Origin: Cryptomeria japonica
Taxonomy: Eukaryota; Streptophyta; Pinopsida; Cupressales; Cupressaceae
DNA: 64,000 bases
Direction of reading: 5' to 3'
NCBI RefSeq assembly: GCF_030272615.1
Contig: NC_081407.1
Span: 373,594,632-373,658,631 of the forward strand
Part shown: positions 1 to 14,443 of the stretch, in pieces
How the letters are laid out: each line of letters starts with the position of its first letter
How positions within the stretch are numbered: the first letter of the stretch is position 1
Program-made: the position numbers and the translations under genes
Notes under the pieces: model-generated
What the model saw: only the letters and a program-made list of their open reading frames with translations
The model's database searches: none
Told to the model about the DNA's origin: nothing

Positions 1-656
1 TCAACATTGCATCAGCACTTTTTGAATTTTTTTGAGCCCTCTCCATTGAGATTTTTGGTTTTGTAATTTAACTTCAGAGGCTCATATCTTGGTCATTTTG
101 GGGCCTTTTTCAGTGCAATTTTTTTTATTAGGGCTAACTTTTTGTTCTCTCTGTAGTGGTGTGGTTAGTTTTTGATTTTGGTGGATGAATTTTTTAGTTT
201 TTTAGGTTTTTACAACTATACTTGTCCAATCCTCGATTCTACAACTCCTCGGGCTCAATTCAAGCTCATACGACCTCCTTTTCAAGTGCTATTTTTTTTA
301 AAAGTGCACAATTTTTCATCTACTTTCACGTTGTGCTATCAGTTTTTCACCAATTTGAGTAGAAATTGTACTTTCAAATTTTGGTTTTTTGGCCTATTTG
401 GTACTTGTATTTTGCTCGGATCTCAGTTTAGATCTCTTACATTATTGGTTTGAGTCTCTTATAGCCTATTTGAGGTAGTTATAATCTTCAAATCAAAAGC
501 CCACTTTTCCCTTGTTTGCAAGTGGCCCATTGTACACACACCATGTATAAAGTGCCAAATCATCATTTGTGGGGGGGGTCTTTGATTGAGTGAATTTGGA
601 GGGGTGTCTCGTGTCATTGTTCCTCTCTTTATCTTGTGCTCTTTCATTTTGTTGCT
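1..656. other. Leader or flank of element I, no gene seen
   Basis: T-rich sequence with no convincing coding region. It lies directly before the copia gag of element I and may be its untranslated leader, but no LTR matching the 3' LTR near 5,640 and no tRNA-primer site were found here. The 5' LTR is presumably outside the window or lost. Confidence 0.4.
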
Positions 657-832
657 ATGGGTTCTACTAAATTTCCACTTTTAACTCCACATAACTATGT
701 TTCTTGAAAAATTGATGCATGGAGTAAGTTAATGGAAAAAGGATTAACTCACTAAATTGATGGAACTATTACAACATCAGATGATGCTAATACTCACATG
801 GAGTGGCTTACTAAAAATATTATGGCTCTTGG

Positions 833-1614
833 TGTAGACACCTAAAATTGTCCAGTCTAATTAAATAAATATTTTATTTATTTAATTATCTAAGCCTAAT
901 TCTTCTATTAATTAAATAAATCTTTATTTATTTAATTAATTCATTTATCCTCTTCTAGCCTTATTTCTCATTTAAATAAATACATTTATTTATTTAAATT
1001 ATCCTTTTCCTAAATTAAATAAATATTTTTATTTATTTAATTGATCCTACTTCTTCTATTAATTAAATAAATTTTTATTTATTTAATTAATTCATTATCT
1101 TTTTCTACACATGACACATGTCATTCATCTCTCAATTCCTACATTACCTACCCCTTTCATTATTTTGGTATTTCTTTTACCTACCCTCTAATTTTAGCCG
1201 ACCTCTCTTTTTACACCTCTCAATCTTATCCCTCCATTTCATATTGTGTCTTCTATTTAAGGAGATGCCTTCTTCATTGTCAAACCCTAATGATCCTAAT
1301 GAGCTAACAACTTGATCAATTGACTACACTACGATCCTACTTGCAACCACATTCCGTTCTTTGTTGAGCTCTTGTGCACATAAAAATCTGAGAGCAAATA
1401 TATCAAGCAAGATCAATGGAGATAGGAAGAATGGAGATCCAAACCCTATTGGACATGTGATGGTATAATCTTTGTGATTTCATTTGATTTGCATTGTCTT
1501 AGGTAACCTTCATATGTTATGGTGGATCTTTGTTGATTGTTAGGCTAGGGTTTTGTGGTTGGATTCATTTAGCCTTTCAATATTGTTATTATCGTTATCC
1601 ATTTTGACCATACA
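833..1614 (+). mobile_element. Solo LTR nested in the gag of element I (TGTAGACAC family)
   Basis: A 782-bp block starts TGTAGACACC and ends CCATACA. It is flanked by a direct repeat: CTTGG at 828-832 before it and again at 1,617-1,621 after it (the match extends to CTCTTGG). The gag reading resumes after it. TG...CA ends, a 5-bp target repeat and no internal region mark it as a solo LTR left by LTR-LTR recombination. It shares its first bases with the LTR at 59,738 and carries the same kind of palindrome array. Confidence 0.85.
858..1093. repeat. Array of five AT palindromes in the solo LTR
   Basis: Five successive units read roughly TTAAATAAAT...ATTTATTTAA, each a near-perfect inverted repeat of about 30 bases, separated by short pyrimidine-rich spacers at a period near 50 bases. 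Each unit could form a hairpin or cruciform. Similar arrays occur in the LTRs at 43,434 and 59,738. Confidence 0.8.
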
Positions 1615-4600
1615 CTCTTGGAACTTTGAGGAAGTATGCATCAAAGGATCTCATCTTTCACATTGGAAAGTGTAAAATAGTTAAAGATGCATGGGATATC
1701 TTGGGTAAATTGTATGGCCAAATTGATTAGATTAGGGGCTATCAGCTTGATAATGATCTCACTATGTTGGATCCCAAGAATTTTTATACAATACAAGACT
1801 ATGTCACTAAGGCAAATGAGCTAAGAGTGCAACTTAAGGATTGTGGCATTGACAAGAAGGATGCATAGTTGGTCTACAATTTGTTGGGAAAGCTTCCATT
1901 AAAATATACAACATTTGTTTCTATCTTCCAAACCCATCGCTTGACAATGGGTAGTTCTTTCACTATGCCCTCATTTGATGCATTCACATAAATGTTGATG
2001 TTAGAGCAATCAAAGTTGATGAGCATGGGGATTCTCAAGTCTTCAAATTCTAAAGCTTTGGTGGCTAATCAAGGGAATCAAGGAAAGGATTCCAACAAGA
2101 AGTAGAAGTAGTTCAAGACAAAGACACAATAGGATAAATAACAATAATCCTCTCTAAAACAAGGCAGTTCTTCATCCTCTTCCAAGAAGGGGTATACACC
2201 TAGGAAGGAGCAACCACCTTGTGCATATTGCAAGAAAAATGGTCATGATGAGCATCATTGTCAAACCAAGCTGATTGATGAGTTGAAAATCAACATTAAG
2301 AAGAACAACATCAATTTTCCATCCGCCTAGAAAAATAAGTTATCATCTCCTTCCACTTCCTCATAGTCAAAGGGAAAAGGGCAAACATTTGTGGCTAAAG
2401 CAAGTTATTCACAACAGTGGATACTTGAGTCGGGTGCCTCTTATCACATGGGTTCTACAAAGGAGCAGTTTTCTTCATTGGAGCCATCAAAGGTACCTCA
2501 CATTTTTGTTGGTTATTATCCAAAAGTGGAGGTTGAAGGGAAAGGTTCAGTTATCATGGATGATGGAACATCTGAGAATATTCTCTATATTCCTAACTTG
2601 AATACGAATCTTCTCTCTATCTACCAAATTAACCACTATGGAAATGGGAAGAAAGTTGAGTTCGCACCTAATTCAGTTGTGGTAAAATAACTTGAGAATG
2701 ATGCCTTGGTAGCAGTGGGATAAGACAATCACAATCTGTGGCTTTACTCATTCTCCCACTTTGTGCCTTGATCTCCTTCCATGGTCTTGCTCACTCATTC
2801 AAATTAAAAGAGTAAGCTATTAAATGAGCAGTTTGATCACCTCAACTACCACTATCTTTAGCAACTTAGCTCTAAGGATATGGTCACAGATTTACCTCAA
2901 ATCGGTTTTTCGGAGGGTGTTTGTTTGGGGTGTTCCATGGGAAATCATCTCACAGAGAATTTTGATAAGAAAATATCTTGGAGAGCTTTGGAAGTTCTTC
3001 AACTTGTTCACAATGATGTAGCAGGCCCATTTCCAATAGCTTTGTTTAGCAAGGCCTGCTATGTCCTCACCTTCATTAATGACTACTCCCACTTCACTTG
3101 GGTCTACTTTCTTGTTCACAAGAGTGACGTGTTTGGCAGATTTCTAGCCTTCAAGGCTCATGCTAAGAAGCAATTAGGGAAGCTATTCAAGATCCTTCAC
3201 ATAGATAATGGAAGGGAATATGTGAACAATGGATTGAGAAATATCATACTCTTAAGTGGATTGATCTTCAACATTCAATTGCCTACACTCCATAGAAGAA
3301 TGGTTTGGGAGAAAAGAAGAATAGAACCCTCAACGTGATGGCTAGCTATATGATTCATGCTCATTCTCTTGGTCCATCTTTTTGGGAAGAGGCTATTAGT
3401 TGTGCCACACACATCCAAAATCAGGCTCCCCACAAATTTTTGAAGGGCATCACTCCTTTTGAGGCTTGGTGTAGCAGAAAATTGGTTGTGAGACATTTGA
3501 GAGTCTTTAGGTGTCCAACATGGGCTCACATTCCTTCACAGAAATGCAAGGCATTGGAACCTCAGAGTAGGCCTTGCATATTTGTTGAATATCTTGAGGG
3601 TGTTAAGTCATATTGACTTATGGATCCAGAGACACTTGAGGTTTTCTTTGAGAGGAGTATCCACTTTGAGGAAAGCTCTCCTAACTTGGCCTCACTTCCT
3701 CCTCCTCCTTTCTCCATTTTGGATAGTGATTATAGTGACTTAGATGGTGATACTTCTTCAACTCTGACCTGCGGGGTCACACCCCCACAGGTTCTAGTTG
3801 CAATTGAGGAAACTTGTCCTCCATCTCCTCGCAGACCTTGTTGGGCTTGACAAACTCTTGATTCAGTTGGTTCCCTTGTTGGGGATCCTTCAGATACTTG
3901 GAGGACTTGGTCACAACATCAGGAGCTTCCACATTCTTACATTCCAATCACTTCCAATCCATAAACCTTTCAGGAAGCAATAGGGTTTTCTAAGTGGGAC
4001 TTAGCCATAGAGGAAGAGTATAGTTCCTTGATGAGGAACAACACTTGGGAGTTAGTCCCTCTCCCTACGGGGAGAAAGATGGTTTGATGTAAGTGGATCT
4101 ATCAAACAAAGTTTGTAGCGGATGGAAGTGTGGATAAGTACAAGGCTTGACTTGTTGCAAAAGGTTTCTCACACGTTCCTGGTGTTGACTATATTTAGAC
4201 TTTTGCACCCATAGCTAAGATGAACTCCATTTGCTTGACACTTGTTGTTGTCGTAGCCCATGGTTGGGTTGTACATCCGATGGATGTGAAGAGTGCCTTT
4301 CTTCATGGATATCTCAAAGAGGAGATTTACATGGAGCATCCATAGAGATTCATTTAGGATTCTTCATTGGTTTACCGATTGAGGAATTCTATCTATGACC
4401 TCAAGCAGGATCCTAGGTCTTGGTATGCCAAGATGGATTCCTTTCCTCTCTCCGTAGGATTCACTAGGTGTCATTCTAATCTGAATGTCTACATTATGCA
4501 ATAGGAACTCTCACTTTATACTTGTGCTCTATGTTGATGATTTTATCATTATGGGGAAAGCCTCATCCATCATTGATAGTGTCAAATCTGCTTTGCATGA

Positions 4601-5589
4601 GCGATTTTCTATGACTGACTTGGGCCTTGTGCACTACTTTATTGGGATAGATATTTCACAGTCATATTTTGGGATTACACTCATGTAGCCCAAGTATTCT
4701 CTTGATCTTCTTATATGGTACCACATGGATAATTGTAATCCTGCACCGACTCCCTTTCTTTTCGAAGTCAAGCTTGAGGCTAAGTTTTCCACTCCACTTG
4801 TTGATGCCACATTTTATCGTCACCTTGTTGGGAGTCTCATCTACTTGACTCACACGTTCCCTGATATTTCCTTTCAGGTTGTCATGGTTTCACGCTTTAT
4901 GTAGGAACCACATGAGCTTCATTGGAAAGTTTCCAAATGCATCTTGTACTACATATAGGGTACACATCACTATAGGATTCACTATGTAGAAAGCACAAGA
5001 CTTGTCTTTGTTGGTTACACAAACTTAGATTGTGTTGGCAATCTTTATGATCGTAAGTCCACTTCATTACAACTTTCATCTTGGTTTGGGTCCCATTTGT
5101 TGGCAAATAAATAAGCAACATTCTATTACTCTTGCTTTAATTGAGGCTAAATATCAAGGCAACTGAGGATATTTGGCTTCGACATATTCTCAAAGAGCTT
5201 GGCTTCACCACTCAACGATCTATAGTTCTTCATTGTGACAATCAGAGTATCATTCAGATCTCAAAAAACCTAGTCCAACATTAGTGGACCAAACACAATG
5301 AGATCCACATTAACTACATCAGGTAGATGACTCAAGAGAAGGTCATTGATTTGTAGTATTGTCCTACAACATAGCAAGTTATAGACATCTTCACCATACC
5401 CTTCACTTTAAGTAAGTTTCTTCGGTTGCAAGATCTCTTGGGAGTGTGGGATATTTCATCAAGGAGGGTTAGCTGATTTCTCCTTCCTCTCTTTGGGGGG
5501 GCGGGGATTTTTTCTCTCTTGAGGTTTTGTCCTTGTTCTTTAAGAGTTTTTTTGTACATTCATCTGTCTTTTTTTTTTCGGGGGGGGGG

Positions 5590-5955
5590 GCAAGGGTTCC
5601 CATTAGATTTTCTCCTTAAGTTTCTTGTAGGAAAAATTCCACTTTTTGTGTTTTATCTCATTGTTACATTCCACCTTCGGTGGGTGATCCACCTCTTGTG
5701 AAATATTTTAATATTTCTCCTACCTACCCTCACCAACCCTTGTTTCTCATTGGGCCACATGTCATGATTGTGTGCTCATATATCCATATGGCCTTGCCTA
5801 AATATAAGTAGGCTCATCTTCATTGTATGGTTTGTCTAGTTGATCGATTTTTGCATCTTAATGAGAATATAGTTTGTTCTTATCAATATTTGTCTCTCTT
5901 GCTTTGTGATATTCATTGGGCTCTAGATCTTGGTTATTTTTGACAAATTCTTACG
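5590..5955 (+). repeat. 3' LTR of element I (partial boundaries)
   Basis: The sequence from the GTAGGAAAAATTCCAC motif near 5,627 to CTCTAGATCTTGG near 5,920 matches the reverse complement of both LTRs of element IV. Shared blocks include the CCACCTTCGGTGG region, TTTCTCCTACCTACC and the AGATCTTGG end. A TATA-like ATATAAGTAGG lies near 5,806. The exact start could not be fixed because a G-rich tract near 5,500-5,590 replaces a clean polypurine tract. Confidence 0.7.
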
Positions 5956-6640
5956 GTAATGTAGAACTTATTTTGTATGCTTTTGAATTAATTTATTCTA
6001 TTTGTGTTGAAATGAGGATATCAATGCCTAAGGGAAAGATATTCTTTACCATTTTTTTCTCTATTTTCAATTTTTCCACATATGTGAAACACAATCCTTA
6101 ATATTAAATGAAAAACCTACATTCATAAGAAATAAAAATTGAATATATTTGAAATTATACTTTTTGCAAAGCTTATAATAAGGACTACATACTTAAACAA
6201 AACTTCTAAATGAATTTGTTTGACCCCCCTAAAGGTAATGTAAAAGTGGTTTTTTGTCAGCATTTTGATTAGTGCGAAGGAGAATCCATTGCAAGTATGA
6301 TTTAAGAGTCGAGAGGTTCCATTGAAGGGAATTTGATCTAAGAGGCAGTGATCTAACCCTTTTTGGTCAGTTCCTTCAAATCAGACCTCTCAAGGCTTAA
6401 ATAATCACATTTTCTAAAAAATATGTAATTTCAGCAAAATTAGGATTGTCACATCCTAGTCAAAGCCATTTTGAAGGGGGAAAAAAATAAGAAAAAAAAT
6501 GTAAGAATTGATAAAACATGGAAGGAGGCAAAATGAGACAACCAAAATTAATGGGAATGGTAGGAGCAATGTGCAGGTGGGATGGTATGGTGTAGGGTGC
6601 AGAAGCCTAGGTGTGGTTAATTGAGGAGGCATGGGCACCC
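5956..6640. other. Unassigned AT-rich stretch
   Basis: No domain, terminal repeat or RNA gene recognised. Short ORFs are scattered and show no family resemblance. Confidence 0.4.
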
Positions 6641-7340
6641 ATTAGTGGGAAGATTGGCAATAGAGGACAACTTCATCTATTGGAAAGTTCTTAAAGCATT
6701 TTTGAAAATCCATTTTGGTGTGCATCTATCAATCATGGAAGGGGTGAGACTACATCTATCATAGGTATTTTGATACACAGATCTCATGCCAACTTATGCT
6801 TCCACATTTTGCATACATTTCTACTAGGGCTATTTCAACAACATCACCACAACTCCCATTTTGGAATAGGCAAGGAGGATGTGGGTTAAAGTTAATGAGA
6901 TCATATTTTAGAGAGGAATAAAGGCACTTTGTTTTTTTAGTTGGTTTTGAAGACACAAAGAAGGGAGAGTAGGAGGCAATTGTGATGTAGGCAATATGTA
7001 AAAGTGCATTGGAAAGGAAGGAAAGACAAATGAGGAGACATGTCTAGGTTGGGTGAAATGTCACCAAGAACTGTGGTCTCATGTATTGCACGAATTTCAG
7101 AAAATGCAAGAAACAAATATATTGAAATAAGGGTTTGCAAAGAGGCCATGGACATCCATTGAGGGGTGGAAAGAATAGGCAAGTTCATGAAGGTTGGGGC
7201 TCATTTTCAGGATGATTATTCTATTTCTGAGGAACAATTGTAGTGTAGGATGTGGAGAAAGACTAATACAAGGACACACAAAACAAAGCAAGGGCATTTT
7301 GTAAGTGTGGAAGAAGAAGAAATTCTCACAAGCCATAAAA
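6640..7340 (-). pseudogene. Pentatricopeptide repeat (PPR) gene relic
   Basis: On the minus strand, 6,770-6,880 encodes VEIALVEMYAKCGS, the hallmark of a plant PLS-type PPR protein (usual form: ALVDMYAKCGS). It is preceded by an LFQNGSCGDVV segment that fits the usual 'SDVFV' lead-in. In another frame just downstream, QNGFSK-like and then helix-like residues fit the next repeat, so the reading frame is broken at least twice. PPR proteins bind organellar RNA in mitochondria or plastids. This fragment has no start, no organelle-targeting segment and only about one recognisable repeat, so it is a dead fragment and not a gene. The outer limits are uncertain; only the core near 6,690-6,880 is firm. 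Confidence 0.5.
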
Positions 7341-9800
7341 TGGGAATAACTGAAGTCAATAGGTGAAGAACAGTGTATGGGAAGATTTAGGGTGAGTCAT
7401 GGCTATTTGAAGGTGTGAATGAGGGTTTGACATTACAATTGAGTAACCTATTACAGGTAGAAACCCTCTATAACAATTTCAGGCTTTTCTTAGGAGGGGC
7501 ATGCAAAGGGATTGAATGGTGCAGAAGAAAGAGCAAGAAAATGGTGGAAAAATAACAAACACAAGTCACATGGGAGACTAAGATTGAAAGAAATCATGAA
7601 AATAAGTTAGACGTGCATGTGAGAAGAGGCATCTAAAAGATAGGGACAATCAATAATAACATTTATAGGCCATTCTACTCCATTTGTTTCTACATTTTGT
7701 CTATATGTTAAAAAGGGATGCAACTAATATTTTGTATTTAGATGTTACAATAATATTGTGTGGAGTTTGAGAATTTGGTAGTCTTGTTTTGTCTATGATT
7801 GCACAAGCATATGTGACTGAAATTCAACTACCAACATTCATAATATTCTACATAATTGCACCAGTGCCCTTGTTTATAAATATCTTTGACTGTGCTAAAT
7901 AGTTTTTATTACTATCTATGATACAAATGGTAGACATATTAGATAGTGATAGCAAATTGAACTAGAGTTTTGGTTTTGCAATTAGACATAGATCCTTAGA
8001 TATTTAAGGTAAAATTTAATGGATGATGGAAAGACTTCATTAACCACACAATAAAAAGGGTGAAGTTAAGTACCTTCTTTATGGGTTGTTCTTGAAAACT
8101 ACCATAGAATTGGTATGACATCTCATGGACATTTGCATTGAAATAATCAAAAGTAAAGAAAAATTGCATTGTCACAATATTCTATGTATTAATAAATTTT
8201 GGCTGTGAAATGGAGTAACAAAGAAACCTGAATTGCTAATTGACAAGATCAAATTGGAAGAGGGAATTGAATTGAGTCAACTGATTTATATATAATGTAA
8301 CCCCTTGTCTTATTAGACTTGATATAGGATGACAATAATTATCATATGCATTCTCATTAATAAATTTAGCATTTAACCCTTGTGGGAGCCCTAAAATGAT
8401 TATGTTCTCCTTATATGTGACTAGTAAACCCTTCAAGTTTAGGAAAATATTAGTCATAATAAGGCTAGCCATTAGGCATATTAAATTGGAATGATGTCTT
8501 TAAGACTTTTATACCTTTGAAACCTATTGTACCTTTCCTCCCCAGAGGAAATGTATAGAGGAATTATAAGGGAAATAATTTAGATAGACATTATGACCCT
8601 CTTAAATATGTATCCACAATCATACTCATGCATGGCACTACTTTAATGAATTCTTTGTTGATGACTATACTTTGTAACAGGGGTGCTAAGTAAATTGGGT
8701 TGTAATAAACGCAAAATACTATAGCTAGTAGAGGCATACAATATTATCTAATTATTGTGTTATTAGTCCATGGTTAAGAAAAGTATCTTGGACCTTAACC
8801 CCTACATTGAAATTAGATGGTGTCATATAGTAAAGTGATCCTAGCGAGCTTGGCATCAAGTGAAATATTATCTAGGGTTATGATGCCCTTGTTTTAGAAA
8901 CTAATTTTTGTACCAAATTGCTATTTCTCCTCTTTCCTAGGCTTGATAGCAATGTGTATTTTAATTTATGACATTTGGATACTAGTATTATTGAAAAGTT
9001 TAGAAGTGGAATTATATTGAGAATATTCTAAGATGTAGGTACTTATGTGACTATTTGGGAAGTTCTATTTTAGTGGAAATAAGTGTAATGAGTTCCTTTA
9101 AGGTCATTTTCACTTCCTTTATTAATGCAATGATATGATGTGCTATATATTTTAAATGGAACTTGGAGTAAAGGCATTATGAGATTAAGAAAAAATATTT
9201 ATTGACCCTTGACTATAAGAACCTAAATAGTGAATCTATTATGTATATTTTTAAATGTAAGTGTTTTTCTATGAATAAGAATGGGTGTTTTATAATTGGA
9301 GGCCTCAACATCGTCAAAGGGAAGTGTTATAGTATGGGTTGGTAAAGTTTGTAGTTGGCTATGATTTCCCAACTATTGCTATGTGTTATTAATTAACGGA
9401 ACCTTATTTGTGGAAAACATGTGCGTTAAAGAGGTGAACCTATAAGAGGTTACATAAATACTTGCTGAATAATTATGGTGAGGTCTAATTGGAGATCTTG
9501 ACATACATAAATATAAATGATGTGTTATAGGGTTGCTAAATCAAGAAGTGTGTAGGTCATTTTTGAAACCCAGTGAGGAGAACTATGTGTAACTTTGATC
9601 CTTTTGGAAGCGGGAATGTAGGCGGTCCTTGGGTGAAGGATGCCCCTGTGACCTCAAGTTTATAGGGGGAGGGTCTAGGGGTGGAACAACTAAAGTTTAG
9701 GGCTTGTTACAAATTTCTTTAACCATCTCTCTTTAGTAGGCTTCATATTAGGGAAAAATAGGCAATAGAAGATTATGAAAGAGTTAAGAAAATTGATATC
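7341..9800. other. Unassigned non-coding stretch
   Basis: AT-rich sequence in which I recognise no coding domain, terminal repeat or RNA gene. All ORFs are short and lack family resemblance. Confidence 0.4.
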
Positions 9801-9802
9801 TT

Positions 9803-11065
<1,263 letters not shown>

Positions 11066-11067
11066 TG

Positions 11068-11318
11068 CTCGAGTATCTCTATATGGAATTAGGAATTTTT
11101 AAAAGGATATGACCCGTTGTGTAATTGTGTTTGTGTGTACATTACTTGAGGGCAAATGGATATTTCTTTATTTTTGGTTGGGCTAGTTTTGTGTGATCGA
11201 GTATCTCTATATGGAATTAGTAATTTTTGAAAGGATATGACCTGCTATGTAATTGTGTTTGTGTGTACACTACTTGATTGCAAATAGATATTGCTTTATT
11301 ATTGGTTAGGATAATTTT
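11068..11318. repeat. Two-copy tandem duplication, period about 128
   Basis: CGAGTATCTCTATATGGAAT starts near 11,070 and again near 11,198. The following roughly 115 bases of each copy agree with scattered substitutions, for example AAAGGATATGACC and GTAATTGTGTTTGTGTGTAC. Confidence 0.8.
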
Positions 11319-11699
11319 AAAAAATAGTCTTGGTTTAAAGAGAGATCAAAGATCTCATACAAAGATGAGAGAATGAACTCCCTCTAAACTTCAAGGGTGA
11401 ATTGCAAATCCTCCAACTTCCTTTGAAGAAATATGTAGGCAGGTTAATTTAGAATTAACTCTCAAGGTGCATGTTTAGATCTAATGGGGCTTTTGGTCTC
11501 AAGAGCTTACCACCTTTGAGTACAAGTATAAGTGGTTGTGTAGAGTTTTCACCTCTATGGTTATTGAAGAAATTATGAATTTGACACTTCAAAGAATAGA
11601 ACAAGAAGCTTGGATGATTAAGTTTGTACTTGTGAAAAAAAAAAATTAGCAACCAAGGGGTGGTTGTTACAAGGATGTGCCAAAAAGTGTAACCTAGTA
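11319..11699. other. Unassigned stretch
   Basis: No gene, terminal repeat or RNA recognised. Confidence 0.35.
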
Positions 11700-12545
11700 T
11701 TGTTGGATCACCACTCTTCTCTCCCTCTTCAACCCATATTTCTCCCTTTCCCTCCCTCTCTCACCTCTCTCTATCTCCCCCCATATCTCTCTCCCTCGCT
11801 TCTTCCCTATCCTCTATCTATTTATCCATCCCTACCTCTTTCCCTTTCTCTTCCCATATTTCTTTATCTCTCTTTGTTTTTGATCCCATATATCTCTATC
11901 TTTTCCTCTTTCTCTCCTTCTCTCTTTATCTCCCATATTTCTCTCTTTATCTCCCACATTTATATCTCTCTAATTCACTTTATTTTTCTTTCTCTAGGTC
12001 TCTTTCCCTCTCTATATCTCCTTATATCTCTATCTCTCTATGTCTCTATATGACCATTTATATTTATCTATATCGCTCCCTCTCCCTCATACTATATATA
12101 TCTTTACATTTTTCTCTCTATCTCTCAATATTTATCTTTCCCTCCCCCTCTCTTTATCTCTCTATCCATTTGTCTTCCTTTTCCTCTCTCACTCTATCTT
12201 CATTTCTACCTCTATTTTCCTTCCCCACTATCTATACACATGTCTATATCTGTCCATCTCTCTCCCTTCCTCTTTCCCTCTCCTTCGTCCTATACCTCTA
12301 TAGCTATATCTCTTTGTTTCCCTTTGTCACTCTCTCTATATTTCTTCTTCTATCTCTCCATTTCTTTATATATCTGTTCTTATGTCTATATTTTTCTCTC
12401 TCCTCTCTATCTCTCTCTCTCTCTCATACCCTTCTCCATATTCATCTCTATCTCTAACTCTATCTCTATCTTCTTAACCATCTCTCTCACACTCTTCCCT
12501 TCTCCATGTCTATGTCTTTATATCCTTATATCTCCCCCTTCCCCT
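11700..12545. repeat. Degenerate pyrimidine-rich (CTCT/CTAT)n tract
   Basis: About 850 bases of imperfect CTCTCTAT, CCCTCT and TATCTC repeats, with pyrimidines dominating the plus strand. Long Ser/Leu/Tyr-rich ORFs across it are artefacts of the repeat. Confidence 0.9.
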
Positions 12546-12555
12546 ATTCCAAACA

Positions 12556-13420
<865 letters not shown>

Positions 13421-13743
13421 AAATTGACCTTCCACGCCTTTCTAGCATACCCATTGCACACTAAGGTGTGATTCCTATTGTATACAAGTTTTGTAAATGC
13501 CTATTTCAGTTTTTTAAGTTTTATGAAGTAGAACAATGTTAATATCCAGTGACAACTTAAGCTCCAAGTCATTAGGCTACATTTTTTATTCTTCTCGATT
13601 AAAATAAATTTTTGGATGGTAGCTCTTGTAGTTGCGTTCTCATTCTTGACAATTAATGACCCTTTATTAGATATATTGTAAAATATAAATCCTTTCAAGT
13701 TATTCTATATATCACAAACTTTTGCATAATCATGTAATTCGCT
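13421..13743. other. Unassigned stretch
   Basis: No feature recognised up to the left end of the inverted-repeat element. Confidence 0.35.
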
Positions 13744-14443
13744 AGGGGAGAGGGACCAGTAGTTGAATGGGGTCCAATAGTCATTATAGGAATTGTGATT
13801 ATAATACCCAATCTTACCACAAATTTATACTATATATTATAAATAAATAGTCCATGTTTAAATAAAAAAGGAACCAAATGTTGGTCAAAATAGACCTATA
13901 CTTGAACACATAAGAACCTATAAATGTTATATAAAAAGTACAAATATACATTCATTAACAAGTGAAATAAATAGTTTTTTATTTGAAATAAAATATCATA
14001 TCTATTCACTATAAGTGTGTCATTTAAAAAATAAGATTCTCATTTAATACAATAAGATGCTCATTTAATAAAATAAGATACTTGCTTAAGCAAGTATTGT
14101 TGTCATAGTGAAAAAATAGTATTCCTATGTGTACAACTATTGGGGTAGCAATGCATATTCATTGGAGTATTTCATATTAAAAATTTGTCCTATCACAAAT
14201 ATAAAAGATGAGCACAAAAAATACATTGTATTTTTCCATGAAATGAGAAGGATTTTCAACAAGTTTTAATGTTCAACTATTGGTCCATCTGTGTTGTATA
14301 TAAGTTGTATTTTATATAATGTGTTTTTCTATAACAACAAATATTTTTTTTGTTCAACTATTGATCCATTTCTATTGGATTTACAAAATAGAGATAACAA
14401 ATATTTGTGGTTACTAATATATATTTGGTCCATTTATGTTTTG

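Larger units (their letters stand above)
657..5955 (+). mobile_element. Element I: Ty1-copia LTR retrotransposon relic, 5' end incomplete
   Basis: The parts appear in copia order on the plus strand. A gag-like region starts near 657, with a CCHC zinc knuckle (CAYCKKNGHDEHHC) near 2,219. A protease-like segment lies near 2,400-2,690 and an integrase core near 2,990-3,600. Reverse transcriptase lies about 4,080-4,900 and includes the YVDD box (LYVDDFIIMG) near 4,527. RNase H lies about 4,990-5,340. The order protease-integrase-RT is diagnostic of copia, not Gypsy. A 3' LTR follows. The element is a fossil with many breaks, clearly old. A 782-bp solo LTR sits in its gag. Its LTR family is the same as that of element IV on the opposite strand, so relatives of element I could once have supplied proteins to IV. 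Confidence 0.85.

Noticed and set aside
172-453. 93-codon ORF near the window start
   Set aside because: Phe/Leu-rich low-complexity reading of T-rich DNA, with no family resemblance.
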